Notes: a model not told the origin generated them from the letters alone. Counted from the first letter of the stretch, positions 1 to 9,726 are shown. The stretch: DNA of 64,000 nt from Brucella sp. 21LCYQ03 (GCF_023554105.1 NZ_JAMJWE010000008.1:1-64000), one strand, 5' to 3'. Translations and numbers: made by a program.

Positions 1-350
1 TGTAAGCAATCCGATTGAATCATAACCTACTGAAATCGCTCAATCCTTTTTGGAACAGGCTCTTATATATATATGTATAGCATAATAATTCACTATAAAT
101 ATTTAAATATAAATTTTTTTTCTTCAATTAATTTTACAGCAAACATAAATTTAATATAAATTTTTACTATTTTGATCAGAATAAGATATAGTTGTATCGG
201 TTATATTATGCAATCTTGCTATCACGATACGGCACGTTGCAACGCCCCTCACCTGCAGTGATGACGCTTGTACAAGCTTCACGCAAACCAATTTGTCGAC
301 AGCCACGAGATAAAAAATTCCGAATACAGTATATCAAAAGGGAAACCAGA
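1..350. other. AT-rich intergenic region, no gene seen
   Basis: This stretch lies downstream of the minus-strand spore-coat-U-like gene and is strongly AT-rich, especially at 60-190. I see no convincing coding frame, RNA gene or strong terminator hairpin. The composition differs sharply from the housekeeping genes later in the window. Confidence 0.6.
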
Positions 351-881
351 TCAGAATGAGAGCTTGACGGTCACAGTATCTGTATATGTTCCGGCAGAAA
401 CGCCATTGGTAGTCGACACGATACCATAAACAGGAAGCTCCTGCACTGCGCCATTGCCTGTGCCTGCCAGTCCATTCGCTAGCACATCATCCCAGCCCCA
501 TCTTAACGTACGCGCAGAATCTTTATAAAGTTGATAACCTACGAAATCTTGGCCATTTTTTAACTGTCGTGTCGCTTGAATTGTCGTAATACCATTTAAA
601 GGATTTAGTCCGGCATTCAGATAGACTGTATACGGCAGATCTGTACTGCATTGAACCTGGATACCCGCGCCTTTGGCGGTCGTCGCGGTATTAGTCGCGC
701 TGCTATTTGAGCCATCTCCAAAATCCAATACAGAATTATCACCACTTTTCAACTCACAGCCGGACGTGATCGCGGCCTTGACTGTCAGCTGCCCTGACAC
801 GTCAGTCGCATTTGCATGCGATATCATTGCAGTCGTTGCGATAAGGGCAGATAATCCAAATGCTTTTATTCTTGCTGGCAA
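351..881 (-). CDS. Secreted spore coat U (SCPU) domain protein
   Basis: This is a small exported protein of 176 aa. The first ~25 residues form a signal peptide (basic start, hydrophobic core, SHANA cleavage region). The rest resembles the spore coat protein U fold, which is related to pilin and fimbrial subunits: an early cysteine (SGCEL), a second cysteine (VQCST), a central YxLYKDSART-like stretch, and a beta-strand ending TVTVKLSF, typical of donor-strand subunits. The start is TTG, supported by a GGAAAG ribosome-binding site just upstream. SCPU proteins are usually encoded with a chaperone and usher; none is visible here, though partners could lie beyond the left edge. The flanking DNA is AT-rich. 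The exact role (surface fibre or biofilm component) is inferred from the family only. Confidence 0.75.
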   Translation of the reverse strand: MPARIKAFGLSALIATTAMISHANATDVSGQLTVKAAITSGCELKSGDNSVLDFGDGSNSSATNTATTAKGAGIQVQCSTDLPYTVYLNAGLNPLNGITTIQATRQLKNGQDFVGYQLYKDSARTLRWGWDDVLANGLAGTGNGAVQELPVYGIVSTTNGVSAGTYTDTVTVKLSF

Positions 882-1317
882 TTTACTTTCCTTTTTGAAT
901 ATTTAATTCAATATAACTTAACTTTATTATTCTTATTAAGCATAATAGAATGTATAGATGATTACATCTGCAATAAAGTCATCGTAAAAAGCCTCATAAT
1001 TCAAAATTAATTTGCTGCACATCGCAATATATTGGGGTATCTGTCATGTTTTTTTATATTTTTGTATATCATTATATGAAAAAATACATGTATTTTGTTT
1101 GCCAAAATTATAGGTTCATTTCCAAGCTGCGTATTTTTCGGAAACCACTGAAACAGCCACATGCAGCACTTGGCATTTTATCATCATTACTAATTTTCTA
1201 ATTAAGTATCAGTACTTATTGAGAAAATCAGCCTTGACCAATTTCAAGGGAGCTGTACCTTACTGTTCATTATTGATCGAAGACGAAACTGGCTCTAGCA
1301 ACAGGGAGATTTGCCCC
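882..1317. other. AT-rich intergenic region between divergent genes
   Basis: This region holds the divergent promoters of the SCPU gene and the LysM gene. It is AT-rich with many short T and A runs up to about 1220. An in-frame upstream extension of the LysM gene reaches back to 1219 but lacks a ribosome-binding site and is not considered coding. No RNA gene was recognised. Confidence 0.5.
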
Positions 1318-1773
1318 ATGGGAATTTTCGATTTCGTAAAATCAGTCGGCACCAAGCTTGGTTTCGGTGAAAATGAACCCAAAGCCGATGATCTCAAGAA
1401 AGAGCTCGACTCGCACAATCTCGGCACCGATGGCGTGCAGGTGAGCGTGCAGGGCGACAAGGCCGTCCTCACCGGCAATGTGAAAGATCAGTCGGCGTTT
1501 GAAAAAGCGATCATCGCCGTCGGCAATTCGCTCGGCGTTTCCAAGGTGGAAGCTTCGGAATTGACTGTCGATGGTGCCGGGACAACTGGTGCCGAGCCTG
1601 TCTTCTACACGGTCAAGAAGGGCGACAATCTCTGGAAAATTGCCGAAGCCCAATATGGCAAAGGCAAGGGCGCAAAGAACGACATTATCTTTGAAGCCAA
1701 CAAGCCAATGCTGACCCACCCGGACAAAATCTATCCGGGTCAGGTGCTGCGCATTCCGCCGCTCGAAGGTTAA
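1318..1773 (+). CDS. BON and LysM domain protein (Kbp/YgaU-like)
   Basis: The 151-aa protein begins MGIFDFVKSVG, a typical start for the YgaU/Kbp family, which E. coli uses as a potassium-binding protein. A BON domain covers about residues 22-78 (VQVSVQGDKAVLTGNV). A LysM domain covers about 98-150, from FYTVKKGDNLWKIA to YPGQVLRIP. There is no signal peptide, as usual for this family. I chose the ATG at 1318 because AGGGAG lies 9 bases upstream and because the family starts at this point. The gene is followed at once by a strong bidirectional terminator facing coaA. Potassium binding or envelope stress is inferred from the family. Confidence 0.88.
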   Translation: MGIFDFVKSVGTKLGFGENEPKADDLKKELDSHNLGTDGVQVSVQGDKAVLTGNVKDQSAFEKAIIAVGNSLGVSKVEASELTVDGAGTTGAEPVFYTVKKGDNLWKIAEAQYGKGKGAKNDIIFEANKPMLTHPDKIYPGQVLRIPPLEG

Positions 1774-1783
1774 AGTCTCAAAG

Positions 1784-1812
1784 AAAAGGCCGGTAAAAAC
1801 CGGCCTTTTTTA
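1784..1812. terminator. Bidirectional terminator between LysM gene and coaA
   Basis: An inverted repeat GGCCGGT-loop-ACCGGCC is flanked by an A-run on the left and a T-run on the right. It can therefore stop transcription of the plus-strand LysM gene and of the minus-strand his-coaA operon, whose stop codons lie on either side. Confidence 0.9.
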
Positions 1813-1814
1813 TT

Positions 1815-2783
1815 TCATATTTTCCTCAGTGCCACTTCCTCGATCAGATGATCGCTGCCTTTACGCAGGATAATATCGGCGCGGGGGCGGGTGGGCAAAA
1901 TATTCTCACGCAGGTTCTTCATGTTGATATTGTTCCAAAGGCCTTCACCGATGGAACGGGCCGCATCTTCTGAAAGCTGCGAATAGCGATGGAAGAACGA
2001 TTGCGGATTAACGAAGGCTGTTTCGCGCAGCCGCATGAAGCGGTCGATATACCATTTGTGGATCAGCTCCGGCTCTGCATCGATGTAGATCGAGAAGTCG
2101 AAGAAGTCGGACACGAAGGGCACCATCTTGCCGTCTTCCGGCAGATCACGCACCTGCAAAACATTGATGCCTTCAAAGATCAGAATGTCGGGCTTATCGA
2201 CAATCTGATATTCGCCGGGCAACACGTCATAGCTTAAATGCGAATAGAGCGGCGCGCGCACATGGCTCATGCCTGCCTTGATTGCCGACAGAAAACGCAA
2301 CACTGCGCCCACATCATAGCTTTCGGGAAAGCCCTTGCGCTCCATCATATTCTGCTCACGCAGAACGGCGTTGGGATAGAGGAAGCCGTCCGTTGTCACC
2401 AGATCGACCTTCGGGCTTGACGGCCAGCGGGCAAGCAATTCTTTCAGAATACGTGCGGTCGTGGATTTTCCGACAGCAACCGAGCCTGCAACACCGATGA
2501 TGAACGGCGTCTTGAAACTTTCTTCCATATTAAGAAATTGCTGGCGCTGGCGGAACAGAAGCTGGCTCGCTTCCACATGCGCATAGAGCAAACGCGACAG
2601 CGACAGATAAATGCGCCGCACTTCATCCAGATCAATCGGATCGCCCAGCGAGCGCAGCCGTTTAACTTCTTCGTAAGTCAGGGTGAGGGGAGTGTCGGCG
2701 CGAAAGCCTGCCCACTCTTCCGCCGAAAAGAAACGGTAAGGCGAGTAACGCGACGGCGTTAGCTGGTCTACTTTTTCCCACAT
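1815..2783 (-). CDS. coaA: Pantothenate kinase
   Basis: This type I (bacterial, prokaryotic-type) pantothenate kinase phosphorylates pantothenate in the first step of CoA synthesis, in the cytosol. The P-loop GSVAVGKS is at about residues 100-107, followed by the family features [18 protein letters not shown] and [10 protein letters not shown]. The frame is open 18 codons further upstream to 2837, directly abutting the hisE stop. I chose the ATG at 2783 ([10 protein letters not shown]) because it gives the 322-aa length I recall for Brucella CoaA and has a GGGAGAG ribosome-binding site. It is the last gene of the hisA-hisF-hisE-coaA transcript, as in many Rhizobiales, and ends at a terminator. 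Confidence 0.95.
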   Translation of the reverse strand: MWEKVDQLTPSRYSPYRFFSAEEWAGFRADTPLTLTYEEVKRLRSLGDPIDLDEVRRIYLSLSRLLYAHVEASQLLFRQRQQFLNMEESFKTPFIIGVAGSVAVGKSTTARILKELLARWPSSPKVDLVTTDGFLYPNAVLREQNMMERKGFPESYDVGAVLRFLSAIKAGMSHVRAPLYSHLSYDVLPGEYQIVDKPDILIFEGINVLQVRDLPEDGKMVPFVSDFFDFSIYIDAEPELIHKWYIDRFMRLRETAFVNPQSFFHRYSQLSEDAARSIGEGLWNNINMKNLRENILPTRPRADIILRKGSDHLIEEVALRKI

Positions 2784-2837
2784 ATTGTCGCTGCTCTCCC
2801 TCAACGCCAATTCACGCATCTCCTGGTCCGTTTGCAT

Positions 2838-3161
2838 TTATGCCTTTGGTCGCCCGGCCTTTTCCTCAAGGCCAGTCTGCGCCGTGCGGCGTTGCAACTC
2901 TGCAAGAACTTCATCAAGCGGCACGTCTGCAATCTTGAGAACCACCAGCAAATGATAAAGCAGATCAGCGCTTTCCGTGACCACTTCGGCGCGGTCGCCA
3001 CTGACTGCGGCAATCACCGTTTCCACGGCTTCTTCGCCAAGCTTTTTGGCAGCGCGTGTCTGGCCTTTAGCAAAGAGACTAGCCGTATAAGACGATCCAT
3101 CCGTCGAAGTGGCACGTTCCGCAACGATGCGTTCAAGGTCGGAAAGTGTGAACTCAGTCAT
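2838..3161 (-). CDS. hisE: Phosphoribosyl-ATP pyrophosphatase
   Basis: HisE hydrolyses phosphoribosyl-ATP to phosphoribosyl-AMP, the second step of histidine synthesis. The 107-aa length and the motifs [14 protein letters not shown] and [13 protein letters not shown] are diagnostic of the all-alpha MazG-like HisE fold, with the acidic residues that bind magnesium. The gene is 23 bases downstream of hisF. Its TAA stop directly precedes the longest possible coaA frame. As in other alphaproteobacteria, HisE is a separate protein and not fused to HisI. Confidence 0.95.
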   Translation of the reverse strand: MTEFTLSDLERIVAERATSTDGSSYTASLFAKGQTRAAKKLGEEAVETVIAAVSGDRAEVVTESADLLYHLLVVLKIADVPLDEVLAELQRRTAQTGLEEKAGRPKA

Positions 3162-3184
3162 CGGATTTCCTTCGGATTTTATAA

Positions 3185-3970
3185 TCAGCGGACCGGATCA
3201 AGCCGCATCGGAATGCCAGCCTCGGCCATATAGCGCTTGGCTTCGCCAATCGTATAGGTGCCAAAGTGGAAGATCGACGCTGCGAGAACTGCCGTTGCAT
3301 GACCTTCGCGGATACCGTCGACCATGTGATCGAGATTGCCAACGCCACCTGATGCGATCACTGGAACGCGCACGCTGTCAGCAACAGCGCGCGTCAGCGC
3401 CACATCATAACCCGCCTTGGTGCCATCACGATCCATTGAGGTCAGCAGGATTTCACCCGCACCAAGGCTCACCACCTTCTGCGCAAATTCCACCGCATCA
3501 ATGCCAGTCGTCTGGCGTCCACCATGGGTAAAGATTTCCCAGCGGTCGCTCTCGCCCGCACCCGAAACCTTCTTGGCGTCGATGGCCACAACGATGCACT
3601 GATCACCAAACTTGTCGGCAGCTTCCGCAACAAATTCCGGGTTCTTCACCGCAGCGGTGTTGATCGAAACCTTGTCGGCCCCGGCAAGCAACAGCTTGCG
3701 AATATCAGAAACCTGACGCACGCCGCCGCCAACGGTCAGCGGCATAAAACACTGTTCTGCTGTTCGTGCAATCACGTCGAAAATTGTCTCGCGATTGTCC
3801 GAAGACGCCGTAATGTCGAGGAAGCACAATTCGTCTGCGCCCGCCGCATCATAGGCGCGCGCTGCTTCCACCGGATCACCGGCATCAATCAGATCAACGA
3901 AGTTTACGCCTTTCACGACACGTCCGTCCTTCACATCGAGGCAGGGAATTACGCGTGCTTTGAGTGTCAT
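3185..3970 (-). CDS. hisF: Imidazole glycerol phosphate synthase, cyclase subunit
   Basis: This 261-aa TIM-barrel protein uses ammonia delivered by HisH to convert PRFAR to imidazole glycerol phosphate and AICAR. The N-terminal [16 protein letters not shown] motif holds the catalytic aspartate (D12). The second catalytic aspartate lies in VVAIDAKK (D131). The phosphate-binding loops PLTVGGGVR and VIASGGVG are both present. Its start overlaps the hisA stop by four bases, so the two are probably translationally coupled. Its glutaminase partner HisH is encoded about 1.3 kb upstream, beyond an orphan gene on the opposite strand. Confidence 0.97.
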   Translation of the reverse strand: MTLKARVIPCLDVKDGRVVKGVNFVDLIDAGDPVEAARAYDAAGADELCFLDITASSDNRETIFDVIARTAEQCFMPLTVGGGVRQVSDIRKLLLAGADKVSINTAAVKNPEFVAEAADKFGDQCIVVAIDAKKVSGAGESDRWEIFTHGGRQTTGIDAVEFAQKVVSLGAGEILLTSMDRDGTKAGYDVALTRAVADSVRVPVIASGGVGNLDHMVDGIREGHATAVLAASIFHFGTYTIGEAKRYMAEAGIPMRLDPVR

Positions 3971-4698
3971 GCTGAAGTCCTCAGAAGAGCCAGTGCTTCT
4001 GCCGGATCAATGCGGCCATCGTAAAGCGCGCGACCGGAAATCGCACCTTCAAGCTTACGCGCATCAGGAGCGGCGAGGCGCTTAATATCATCCATCGAAG
4101 CAAGACCGCCCGATGCGATCACCGGAATGGAAACGCTGTCTGCGAGGTTCAATGTTGAATCCCAGTTGATACCAGCCAGAACGCCGTCACGGTCAATGTC
4201 GGTATAGATGATGGCGGCAACACCAGCACCTTCAAATTTTTTCGCTAGTTCCACCACGCCAAGCTCAGAGGCCTCGGCCCAGCCTTCAACGGCAACATAG
4301 CCGCCCTTGGCATCAATGCCGACTGCAACCTGTCCCGGAAACTCCTTGCAGGCTTCAATCACCAGCGCCGGATCGCGCACGGCAACGGTGCCAAGAATCA
4401 CGCGGCGCAGACCTTTGGAAAGCCAGCTTTCGATATGGGCAAGCGTACGGATTCCACCGCCAAGCTGAACCGGATTTTTGGTGGCTTTGAGGATCGCTTC
4501 AACAGCATTGCCGTTAACGCTTTCGCCAGCAAAGGCACCGTTGAGATCGACCACATGCAGCCATTCAAAGCCCTGATCCTCAAAAGCTTTGGCCTGTGCT
4601 GCAGGGTCTTCATTGTAAACGGTGGCCTGATCCATGTCGCCAAGCTTGAGGCGCACGCATTGACCGTCTTTCAAATCGATGGCGGGAAAAAGAATCAT
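3967..4698 (-). CDS. hisA: ProFAR isomerase
   Basis: HisA isomerises the aminoaldose ProFAR to the aminoketose PRFAR. The 243-aa TIM barrel starts [17 protein letters not shown] with the catalytic aspartate D8. The second one is in AVGIDAK (D129). Phosphate loops QLGGGIR and VIASGGLA are present. The gene is the first of hisA-hisF-hisE-coaA. Some 600 bp holding a plus-strand orphan gene separate it from hisH, so this half of the locus probably needs its own promoter within 4700-5020. Confidence 0.97.
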   Translation of the reverse strand: MILFPAIDLKDGQCVRLKLGDMDQATVYNEDPAAQAKAFEDQGFEWLHVVDLNGAFAGESVNGNAVEAILKATKNPVQLGGGIRTLAHIESWLSKGLRRVILGTVAVRDPALVIEACKEFPGQVAVGIDAKGGYVAVEGWAEASELGVVELAKKFEGAGVAAIIYTDIDRDGVLAGINWDSTLNLADSVSIPVIASGGLASMDDIKRLAAPDARKLEGAISGRALYDGRIDPAEALALLRTSA

Positions 4699-5022
4699 TT
4701 CAACAGGTTGTCCACATTAATCCACAAAGACATGCACAGCTTATCCCCACAATCTACAGGTTAAAAGCCATATTCAGCGGTTGTGTTGGGGAAGATCTCA
4801 GTGCGTGATTGACCGCACCATCCGAGTCGTTTTTCAATAGTAGTTAGGAAAGCCGGGGGCCGAATCCCGACTTTCCTGCCGCTTAACGTGAATGCCAGCG
4901 GTGCCCTCGAACTGTGATAGGCAGAGCCTAATTCCGCATATTTGTGGAATCCGGTCAAATGCCAATTTGGAATAATCTGGGCAAAAAGTGCATTCACTTT
5001 ATACAGCCGGAGAATCTCCCCT
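4699..5022. promoter_or_regulatory. hisA upstream region with DnaA-box-like motifs and a hairpin
   Basis: This gap lies between hisA (minus) and an orphan plus-strand gene and probably holds promoters for both. Three near-DnaA-box sequences are packed within 50 bases next to hisA: TTGTCCACA at 4708-4716, TAATCCACA at 4718-4726, and TTATCCCCACA at 4741-4751. Further along, AGGAAAG at 4846-4852 pairs with CTTTCCT at 4871-4877, extended by CGGG/CCCG, to give an imperfect hairpin. The region looks foreign to the otherwise compact histidine operon. I cannot assign a function. Confidence 0.45.
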
Positions 5023-5301
5023 ATGGCTAACGGATACTTGACGAATATAGAAGCAACGAAAACTTGGGTTTTACGTGCCTGCGGATGGCGAGTTAGAGAC
5101 ATTCAAAAGCGCTTCGACGTTGATCCACGTCGCTTATACGACGTGTGGGAAGAGAAAGAATTCAAAGGGTGTCGCTATAAAGCGATGCGTCTATTCGGTC
5201 GTCTTTTCCCTAACGAAAAAGTCGAGGGGTTGTTTGATAAGCATATTCCTCGCTTTCAAAGGACGTTAAAAAAGGACAGTCAACTGACATTGCCATTTTA
5301 A
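5023..5301 (+). CDS. Orphan 92-aa protein, possible helix-turn-helix
   Basis: I do not recognise this protein as a named family. It lies on the opposite strand between hisA and hisH, where related genomes usually have adjacent his genes. I chose the ATG at 5023 because GGAGAA lies 8 bases upstream; the frame also runs back to 4942 without such a site. Residues ~10-40 ([17 protein letters not shown] followed by [13 protein letters not shown]) look like a helix-turn-helix of the resolvase/homeodomain-like type. The C-terminal half is basic (pI probably high), which fits DNA binding. The TAA stop overlaps the hisH stop in a shared TTAA. An acquired regulator or remnant mobile-element protein is possible but unproven. 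Confidence 0.6.
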   Translation: MANGYLTNIEATKTWVLRACGWRVRDIQKRFDVDPRRLYDVWEEKEFKGCRYKAMRLFGRLFPNEKVEGLFDKHIPRFQRTLKKDSQLTLPF

Positions 5302-5948
5302 GGCTTCCACCGCAAAAAGTTAGCGATTAGAGCCAGCCCCAAAAGCTGGCTCTTTTCAGGATGGAACTGCGTGCCGATCATGTTGTCGCAACCAACCGTT
5401 GCGGTCACATCGCCACCATATTCGGTCACGGCCAGAACGTCGGCTTTGTTCTTAGCGTCGAACATATAGGAATGCACGAAATAAGCATGCAAGCCGTTCT
5501 CGCCGGTCTCGATTCCGTTGAAGACAGGGTGCGAATGTTTCACGTGAATCCTGTTCCAGCCGATCTGCGGAATTTTGAGCGTCGGGTCGGATGGCGTCAT
5601 TTCACGCACATCACCAGCGATCCAGCCAAGGCCTTCGGTGACTTCTTTTTCAAGGCCGCGCTCCGACATCAACTGCATACCCACGCAGATGCCAAGAAAC
5701 GGATGCGCCTTTTTCAGAACCACATCTTCCAGCGCTTCCACCATGCCCGGCACGGCATGAAGGCCGCGACGGCAATCGGCATAAGCGCCAACTCCCGGCA
5801 GAACAATGCGGTCAGCGCTTGCCACGCGATCCGCATCCGCCGTCAGTTCGATTTCCGCTTTCAAACCGCTCTCATGGGCGGCACGCTCAAAGGCCTTGGT
5901 GGCCGAGCGAAGATTGCCGGAACCATAGTCGATAATTGCAACACGCAT
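5298..5948 (-). CDS. hisH: Imidazole glycerol phosphate synthase, glutaminase subunit
   Basis: HisH hydrolyses glutamine and channels ammonia to HisF. The 216-aa class I glutamine amidotransferase starts [15 protein letters not shown] and has the nucleophile elbow GICVGMQLM with C88. The His-Glu pair lies in [10 protein letters not shown] near the C terminus. It is 2 bases downstream of the DUF2628 gene. The coding region contains a parS-like 16-mer at 5536-5551 (14 of 16 matches). Its stop overlaps the stop of the convergent orphan gene. Confidence 0.96.
   Translation of the reverse strand: MRVAIIDYGSGNLRSATKAFERAAHESGLKAEIELTADADRVASADRIVLPGVGAYADCRRGLHAVPGMVEALEDVVLKKAHPFLGICVGMQLMSERGLEKEVTEGLGWIAGDVREMTPSDPTLKIPQIGWNRIHVKHSHPVFNGIETGENGLHAYFVHSYMFDAKNKADVLAVTEYGGDVTATVGCDNMIGTQFHPEKSQLLGLALIANFLRWKP
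5536..5551. promoter_or_regulatory. parS-like: parS-like site inside hisH
   Basis: TGTTTCACGTGAATCC matches 14 of 16 positions of the ParB-binding consensus TGTTTCACGTGAAACA. The same 16-mer recurs exactly in hemJ at 21202-21217. It lies in coding DNA on the far side of oriC from parAB, so ParB binding is possible but only inferred. Confidence 0.4.
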
Positions 5949-5950
5949 TT

Positions 5951-6427
5951 TCAGTTTTCTCCGCGATGACCGACAAATCCGATCGTCGAGCCAAATGAGG
6001 AATATGTGGGACGAGGGGCCTGCTCAGCCCATTCGGGTGCTGAGGTTTCAACAGGAGCTGTCACTTCTTCAAAGCTGTAGAAATAGCGAATTTCCGCTTC
6101 TTCCAGATCGGAAGCATCGATAATCGCTTTTTCAAAGTAACCCTGACGTTTGAGTTTCGCGATTTTCCAGTTGGCGCCTTCCAGCGCCACAAACAGCGAA
6201 AACAACAAAGTGATCAGCGGCACCGCATTGGAAATTTCCAACACGGAACCTGCCACCCCCAGCAGGATCGTCACGCCAAGAGCAGCAATCGCTTCAAACC
6301 ACAGCCGCTGCGACAACAGCCAGACCACCGGCAGGATCAGCGCCAATGTGTAGAATCCGTCGCGCACGAAGACAGAGTTTTCAGCGCTGTTTGCGCCTTC
6401 TTTCTCCAGCACGACGAATTGCGCCAT
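5951..6427 (-). CDS. DUF2628 inner-membrane protein
   Basis: This 158-aa protein has two or three hydrophobic segments between about residues 25 and 90 ([47 protein letters not shown]). A more polar C-terminal tail follows, with repeated aromatic residues. DUF2628 proteins are found in the same place, between hisB and hisH, in many Rhizobiales, but their function is unknown. The motif [19 protein letters not shown] is typical of the family. Spacing is tight on both sides (4 bases to hisB, 2 to hisH), so it is co-transcribed with histidine genes. Confidence 0.85.
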   Translation of the reverse strand: MAQFVVLEKEGANSAENSVFVRDGFYTLALILPVVWLLSQRLWFEAIAALGVTILLGVAGSVLEISNAVPLITLLFSLFVALEGANWKIAKLKRQGYFEKAIIDASDLEEAEIRYFYSFEEVTAPVETSAPEWAEQAPRPTYSSFGSTIGFVGHRGEN

Positions 6428-6431
6428 TGGC

Positions 6432-7040
6432 TTATCCCTTCAGCGACCCCTTGGTCGATGGAATTGCGTCCTTCTGGCGCGGATCGGTTTCGAGCGCCAC
6501 GCGCAGAACCCGGGCCACGGCCTTGAAGATTGACTCTGCAATATGGTGATTGTTGGCACCATAATGATTGTTGATATGCAGGGTAATGCCTGCATTCATT
6601 GCAAAAGCCTGGAAGAACTCACGCACCAGTTCGGTATCGAATGTGCCGATCTTGGCGGTCGTAAAATTCACGTTCCAGACTAGAAATGCCCGACCTGAAA
6701 CATCGACAGCTGCACCCGTCAGCGTATCGTCCATGGCAAGATCCATTGACGCATAACGCACGATGCCGCGACGCTCACCAAGTGCTTTTGCAACAGCCTG
6801 ACCGAGCGCAATGCCAGTATCTTCCACCGTGTGGTGGTCATCAATATGCAGATCGCCCTTGGCCATCACACGCATGTCGATGAGAGAATGTCGGGAAAGC
6901 TGCTCCAGCATATGATCGAAGAAGCCGACACCGGTTGTAATGTCGAACTTGCCGTTGCCGTCCAGATCGACAGAAACAGCAATGCTTGTTTCTTTTGTTG
7001 AACGTTCGATACTTGCTTTGCGGGCGCTTTCAGCCGTCAT
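6432..7040 (-). CDS. hisB: Imidazoleglycerol-phosphate dehydratase
   Basis: HisB removes water from imidazole glycerol phosphate to give imidazole acetol phosphate. The 202-aa protein is the monofunctional form. It shows the manganese-binding histidine clusters [22 protein letters not shown] and [18 protein letters not shown]. It is the first gene of hisB-DUF2628-hisH and diverges from hslV across a 240-bp promoter region. Confidence 0.97.
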   Translation of the reverse strand: MTAESARKASIERSTKETSIAVSVDLDGNGKFDITTGVGFFDHMLEQLSRHSLIDMRVMAKGDLHIDDHHTVEDTGIALGQAVAKALGERRGIVRYASMDLAMDDTLTGAAVDVSGRAFLVWNVNFTTAKIGTFDTELVREFFQAFAMNAGITLHINNHYGANNHHIAESIFKAVARVLRVALETDPRQKDAIPSTKGSLKG

Positions 7041-7193
7041 TGCATTTCCTCAGTTGAAATCTTTTCGCGTTCTAGAACAGCTAGCCGCTTTTGCCAATGC
7101 TTTTAGCGCCTGCGCCAATATTCTGGTTTGGTCCCATTTGCATTTTGGCAGATGGTTCTTAAATATTCACAACGAAACCCGATTCAGTTAGCT

Positions 7194-7225
7194 CTTGAAA
7201 GAGCAAACTAGGGCTTCGCCCATAT
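7194..7225 (+). promoter_or_regulatory. Candidate RpoH (heat-shock) promoter of hslV
   Basis: CTTGAAA at 7194-7200 followed by CCCATAT at 7219-7225 resembles the sigma-32 pattern CTTGAAA / CCCCATNT, about 55 bp before the hslV start. The spacer is slightly longer than the usual range. hslVU is a classical RpoH target, which supports the idea, but the assignment rests on motif and position only. Confidence 0.45.
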
Positions 7226-7280
7226 CAGGGGCTTATGCGTTTGCCAGATGGAAACGTATCGGCCGCCAAAGGAGTGATCC

Positions 7281-7838
7281 ATGATCGAACACAATCCCAC
7301 GACAATTTACGGCACGACCATCGTTACCGTTCGCAAGGGTAACAAGGTTGTTATTGCCGGTGACGGGCAGGTCTCGCTCGGCAATACCGTGATGAAGGGC
7401 AATGCGCGCAAGGTGCGCCGCATTGGCAAGGGCAACAATGTCATCGCCGGATTTGCCGGTGCCACGGCCGACGCCTTCACGCTGCTTGAGCGCCTTGAAG
7501 CCAAGCTTGAACAATATCCCGACCAGCTAATGCGCGCTTCCGTCGAACTCGCCAAGGACTGGCGCACCGACCGTTATCTACGCAAGCTCGAAGCCATGAT
7601 GCTTGTTGCCGATAGCAAGGTCACGCTGGCACTGACCGGCACGGGCGACGTGCTTGAACCGGAACATGGCGTTATGGCCATCGGATCGGGCGGCAATTAT
7701 GCTCTCGCCGCAGCGCGTGCTCTGGTCGATACAGATCTGGATGCCGAGGAAATCGCCCGCAAAGCGATGGGGATTGCAGCAGACATCTGCATTTACACCA
7801 ATCACAGCATTCTGGTGGAAAGCCTCGACGCAGAATGA
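7281..7838 (+). CDS. hslV: ATP-dependent protease subunit HslV (ClpQ)
   Basis: HslV is the proteasome-like peptidase that forms stacked hexamers capped by HslU. After a short 11-residue propeptide, the mature chain begins TTIVTVRKG, so T12 would be the catalytic N-terminal threonine. The core motifs [15 protein letters not shown] and [14 protein letters not shown] are present, and the length of 185 aa is typical. A ribosome-binding site (AAGGAG) lies 8-9 bases before the ATG. The gene overlaps the next one by ATGA, so hslV, the DUF2585 gene and hslU are likely one heat-inducible operon. Confidence 0.97.
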   Translation: MIEHNPTTIYGTTIVTVRKGNKVVIAGDGQVSLGNTVMKGNARKVRRIGKGNNVIAGFAGATADAFTLLERLEAKLEQYPDQLMRASVELAKDWRTDRYLRKLEAMMLVADSKVTLALTGTGDVLEPEHGVMAIGSGGNYALAAARALVDTDLDAEEIARKAMGIAADICIYTNHSILVESLDAE

Positions 7839-8419
7839 CGCAAAGCATGCAAGCCTCTAAAACACAGCGTTGGGGCTTAGGTGCTCTGATTGTTGTTGCC
7901 ATTCTAGCGATACAGGCCTTTTGGCTTTATCTTGATGGGCGGATTCCCATGTGCGAATGCGGCACCATAAAATTATGGTCCGGTTCGCTGATGTCCGAAA
8001 ACTCGCAGCATATATCCGACTGGTATACGCTCTCGCACATCATTCATGGCTTTCTGTTCTACTGGCTTCTGACAATCATCGCGCCAAAGGCGCCACTGGG
8101 CTTGAGACTTGCCGTAGCAGTTGGCGTTGAAGCCGTCTGGGAACTGGTCGAAAACTCGAATTTCATCATTGATCGCTATCGCGCCAATACGTCCTCGGTG
8201 GACTATTTTGGCGACAGCATCGTGAATTCGGTTTCCGATACAATAGCTGCCCTGATCGGCTTTCTGCTGGCTGCAAAACTACCGACAAAAATCACCGTCG
8301 CCATAGCGCTGTTCTTCGAAATTCTGGCGCTTATCGTTATTCGCGACAATCTTACGCTCAACGTGATCATGCTGCTGCATCCGTTCGAGTTCATCAGGCA
8401 GTGGCAAACCGGGTTATAA
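7835..8419 (+). CDS. DUF2585 (UPF0314) membrane protein
   Basis: This 194-aa integral membrane protein has about five hydrophobic segments, starting with [18 protein letters not shown]. Family hallmarks are [32 protein letters not shown] and the acidic membrane stretch [21 protein letters not shown]. It lies between hslV and hslU, an arrangement I recall from other Brucellaceae, and overlaps hslV by four bases. Its function is unknown. The conserved His, Asp and Glu residues could suggest an enzymatic or metal role, but nothing here proves it. Confidence 0.85.
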   Translation: MTQSMQASKTQRWGLGALIVVAILAIQAFWLYLDGRIPMCECGTIKLWSGSLMSENSQHISDWYTLSHIIHGFLFYWLLTIIAPKAPLGLRLAVAVGVEAVWELVENSNFIIDRYRANTSSVDYFGDSIVNSVSDTIAALIGFLLAAKLPTKITVAIALFFEILALIVIRDNLTLNVIMLLHPFEFIRQWQTGL

Positions 8420-8421
8420 TC

Positions 8422-9726
8422 ATGAGTAATTTTTCTCCCCGCGAAATCGTCTCCGAGCTTGACCGCTTCATCATCGGCCAGAACGACGCCAAGCGCGCCG
8501 TGGCTATTGCTTTGCGTAATCGCTGGCGCCGCCAGCAGCTGGAAGGCCAGATGCGCGAAGAGGTCATGCCAAAGAATATTCTGATGATCGGACCGACCGG
8601 CGTTGGTAAGACGGAAATCTCCCGTCGTCTGGCCAAGCTTGCCGGTGCGCCTTTCATCAAGGTCGAAGCCACCAAGTTTACCGAAGTGGGCTATGTTGGC
8701 CGCGACGTCGAACAGATCATCCGCGATCTGGTCGAAGCTGCAATCGGCCTCGTGCGCGAAAAGAAACGCGAAGAAGTAAAGGCCAAGGCGCACATCAATG
8801 CCGAAGAGCGCGTGCTCGATGGTCTGGTTGGCAAGACCGCAAGCCCTGCAACGCGGGACAGCTTCCGCAAGAAACTGCGTGAAGGCGAGCTGGACGACAA
8901 GGAAATCGAAATCGAGGTTGCCGATACGGGCGCAGGCCAGAATTTTGAAATTCCGGGCATGCCGGGTGCGAATATCGGCATGATCAATATTGGCGATATT
9001 TTCGGCAAAGCGATGGGCGGGCGTACCAAGACGCGCAAAACCACCGTTAAGGAATCCTATGCAATCCTGATCAATGATGAGTCCGACAAGCTGCTCGATC
9101 AGGATCAGCTCATTCAGGAAGCCCTGCGTTCGACCGAAAATGACGGTATCGTCTTCCTGGACGAAATCGACAAGATCGCTGCGCGTGAAGGCGGAATGGG
9201 AGCAGGCGTATCACGCGAGGGCGTACAGCGCGATCTGCTACCACTCGTCGAAGGCACCACCGTTGCAACGAAATATGGCCCGGTGAAAACCGATCATATT
9301 CTATTCATCGCATCAGGTGCTTTCCATGTTTCGAAGCCTTCTGACCTTCTGCCGGAACTTCAGGGCCGTCTGCCGATCCGCGTGGAATTGAACGCTCTGA
9401 CGCGTGAAGATTTCCGCCGGATTCTGACGGAAACTGAAGTCAGCCTCATCAAGCAATATATTGCCTTGATGGCGACGGAAGAAGTGAAGCTCGATATTAC
9501 CGACGACGCGATAGACGCTTTGGCTGATATTGCGGTTGACCTCAATTCGACAGTTGAGAATATCGGCGCACGCCGCTTGCAGACGGTGATGGAGCGGGTT
9601 CTGGACGATATTTCCTACACCGCGCCTGACAAGGCTGGCTCGGAATTCAAGGTTGATGGCGATTACGTCCGCAAGACTGTCGGAGATCTTGCAAGAAACA
9701 CAGATCTTTCGCGTTTCATTCTGTAA
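8422..9726 (+). CDS. hslU: ATP-dependent protease ATPase subunit HslU (ClpY)
   Basis: HslU is the AAA+ unfoldase that feeds substrates to HslV. The 434-aa protein starts [20 protein letters not shown]. It has Walker A GPTGVGKT at 57-64, the pore motif GYVGRDVE, a long I-domain (~110-240), Walker B with the sensor FLDEIDKIA, and the C-terminal RFIL tail that inserts into HslV. I chose the ATG at 8422, just after the DUF2585 stop, which matches the family start; the frame reads back to 8401 inside the previous gene. A terminator follows. Confidence 0.97.
   Translation: MSNFSPREIVSELDRFIIGQNDAKRAVAIALRNRWRRQQLEGQMREEVMPKNILMIGPTGVGKTEISRRLAKLAGAPFIKVEATKFTEVGYVGRDVEQIIRDLVEAAIGLVREKKREEVKAKAHINAEERVLDGLVGKTASPATRDSFRKKLREGELDDKEIEIEVADTGAGQNFEIPGMPGANIGMINIGDIFGKAMGGRTKTRKTTVKESYAILINDESDKLLDQDQLIQEALRSTENDGIVFLDEIDKIAAREGGMGAGVSREGVQRDLLPLVEGTTVATKYGPVKTDHILFIASGAFHVSKPSDLLPELQGRLPIRVELNALTREDFRRILTETEVSLIKQYIALMATEEVKLDITDDAIDALADIAVDLNSTVENIGARRLQTVMERVLDDISYTAPDKAGSEFKVDGDYVRKTVGDLARNTDLSRFIL

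Noticed and set aside
4761-5102. 113-aa minus-strand frame overlapping the orphan his-locus gene
   Set aside because: No ribosome-binding site, unlikely composition, and it overlaps the better-supported plus-strand frame.
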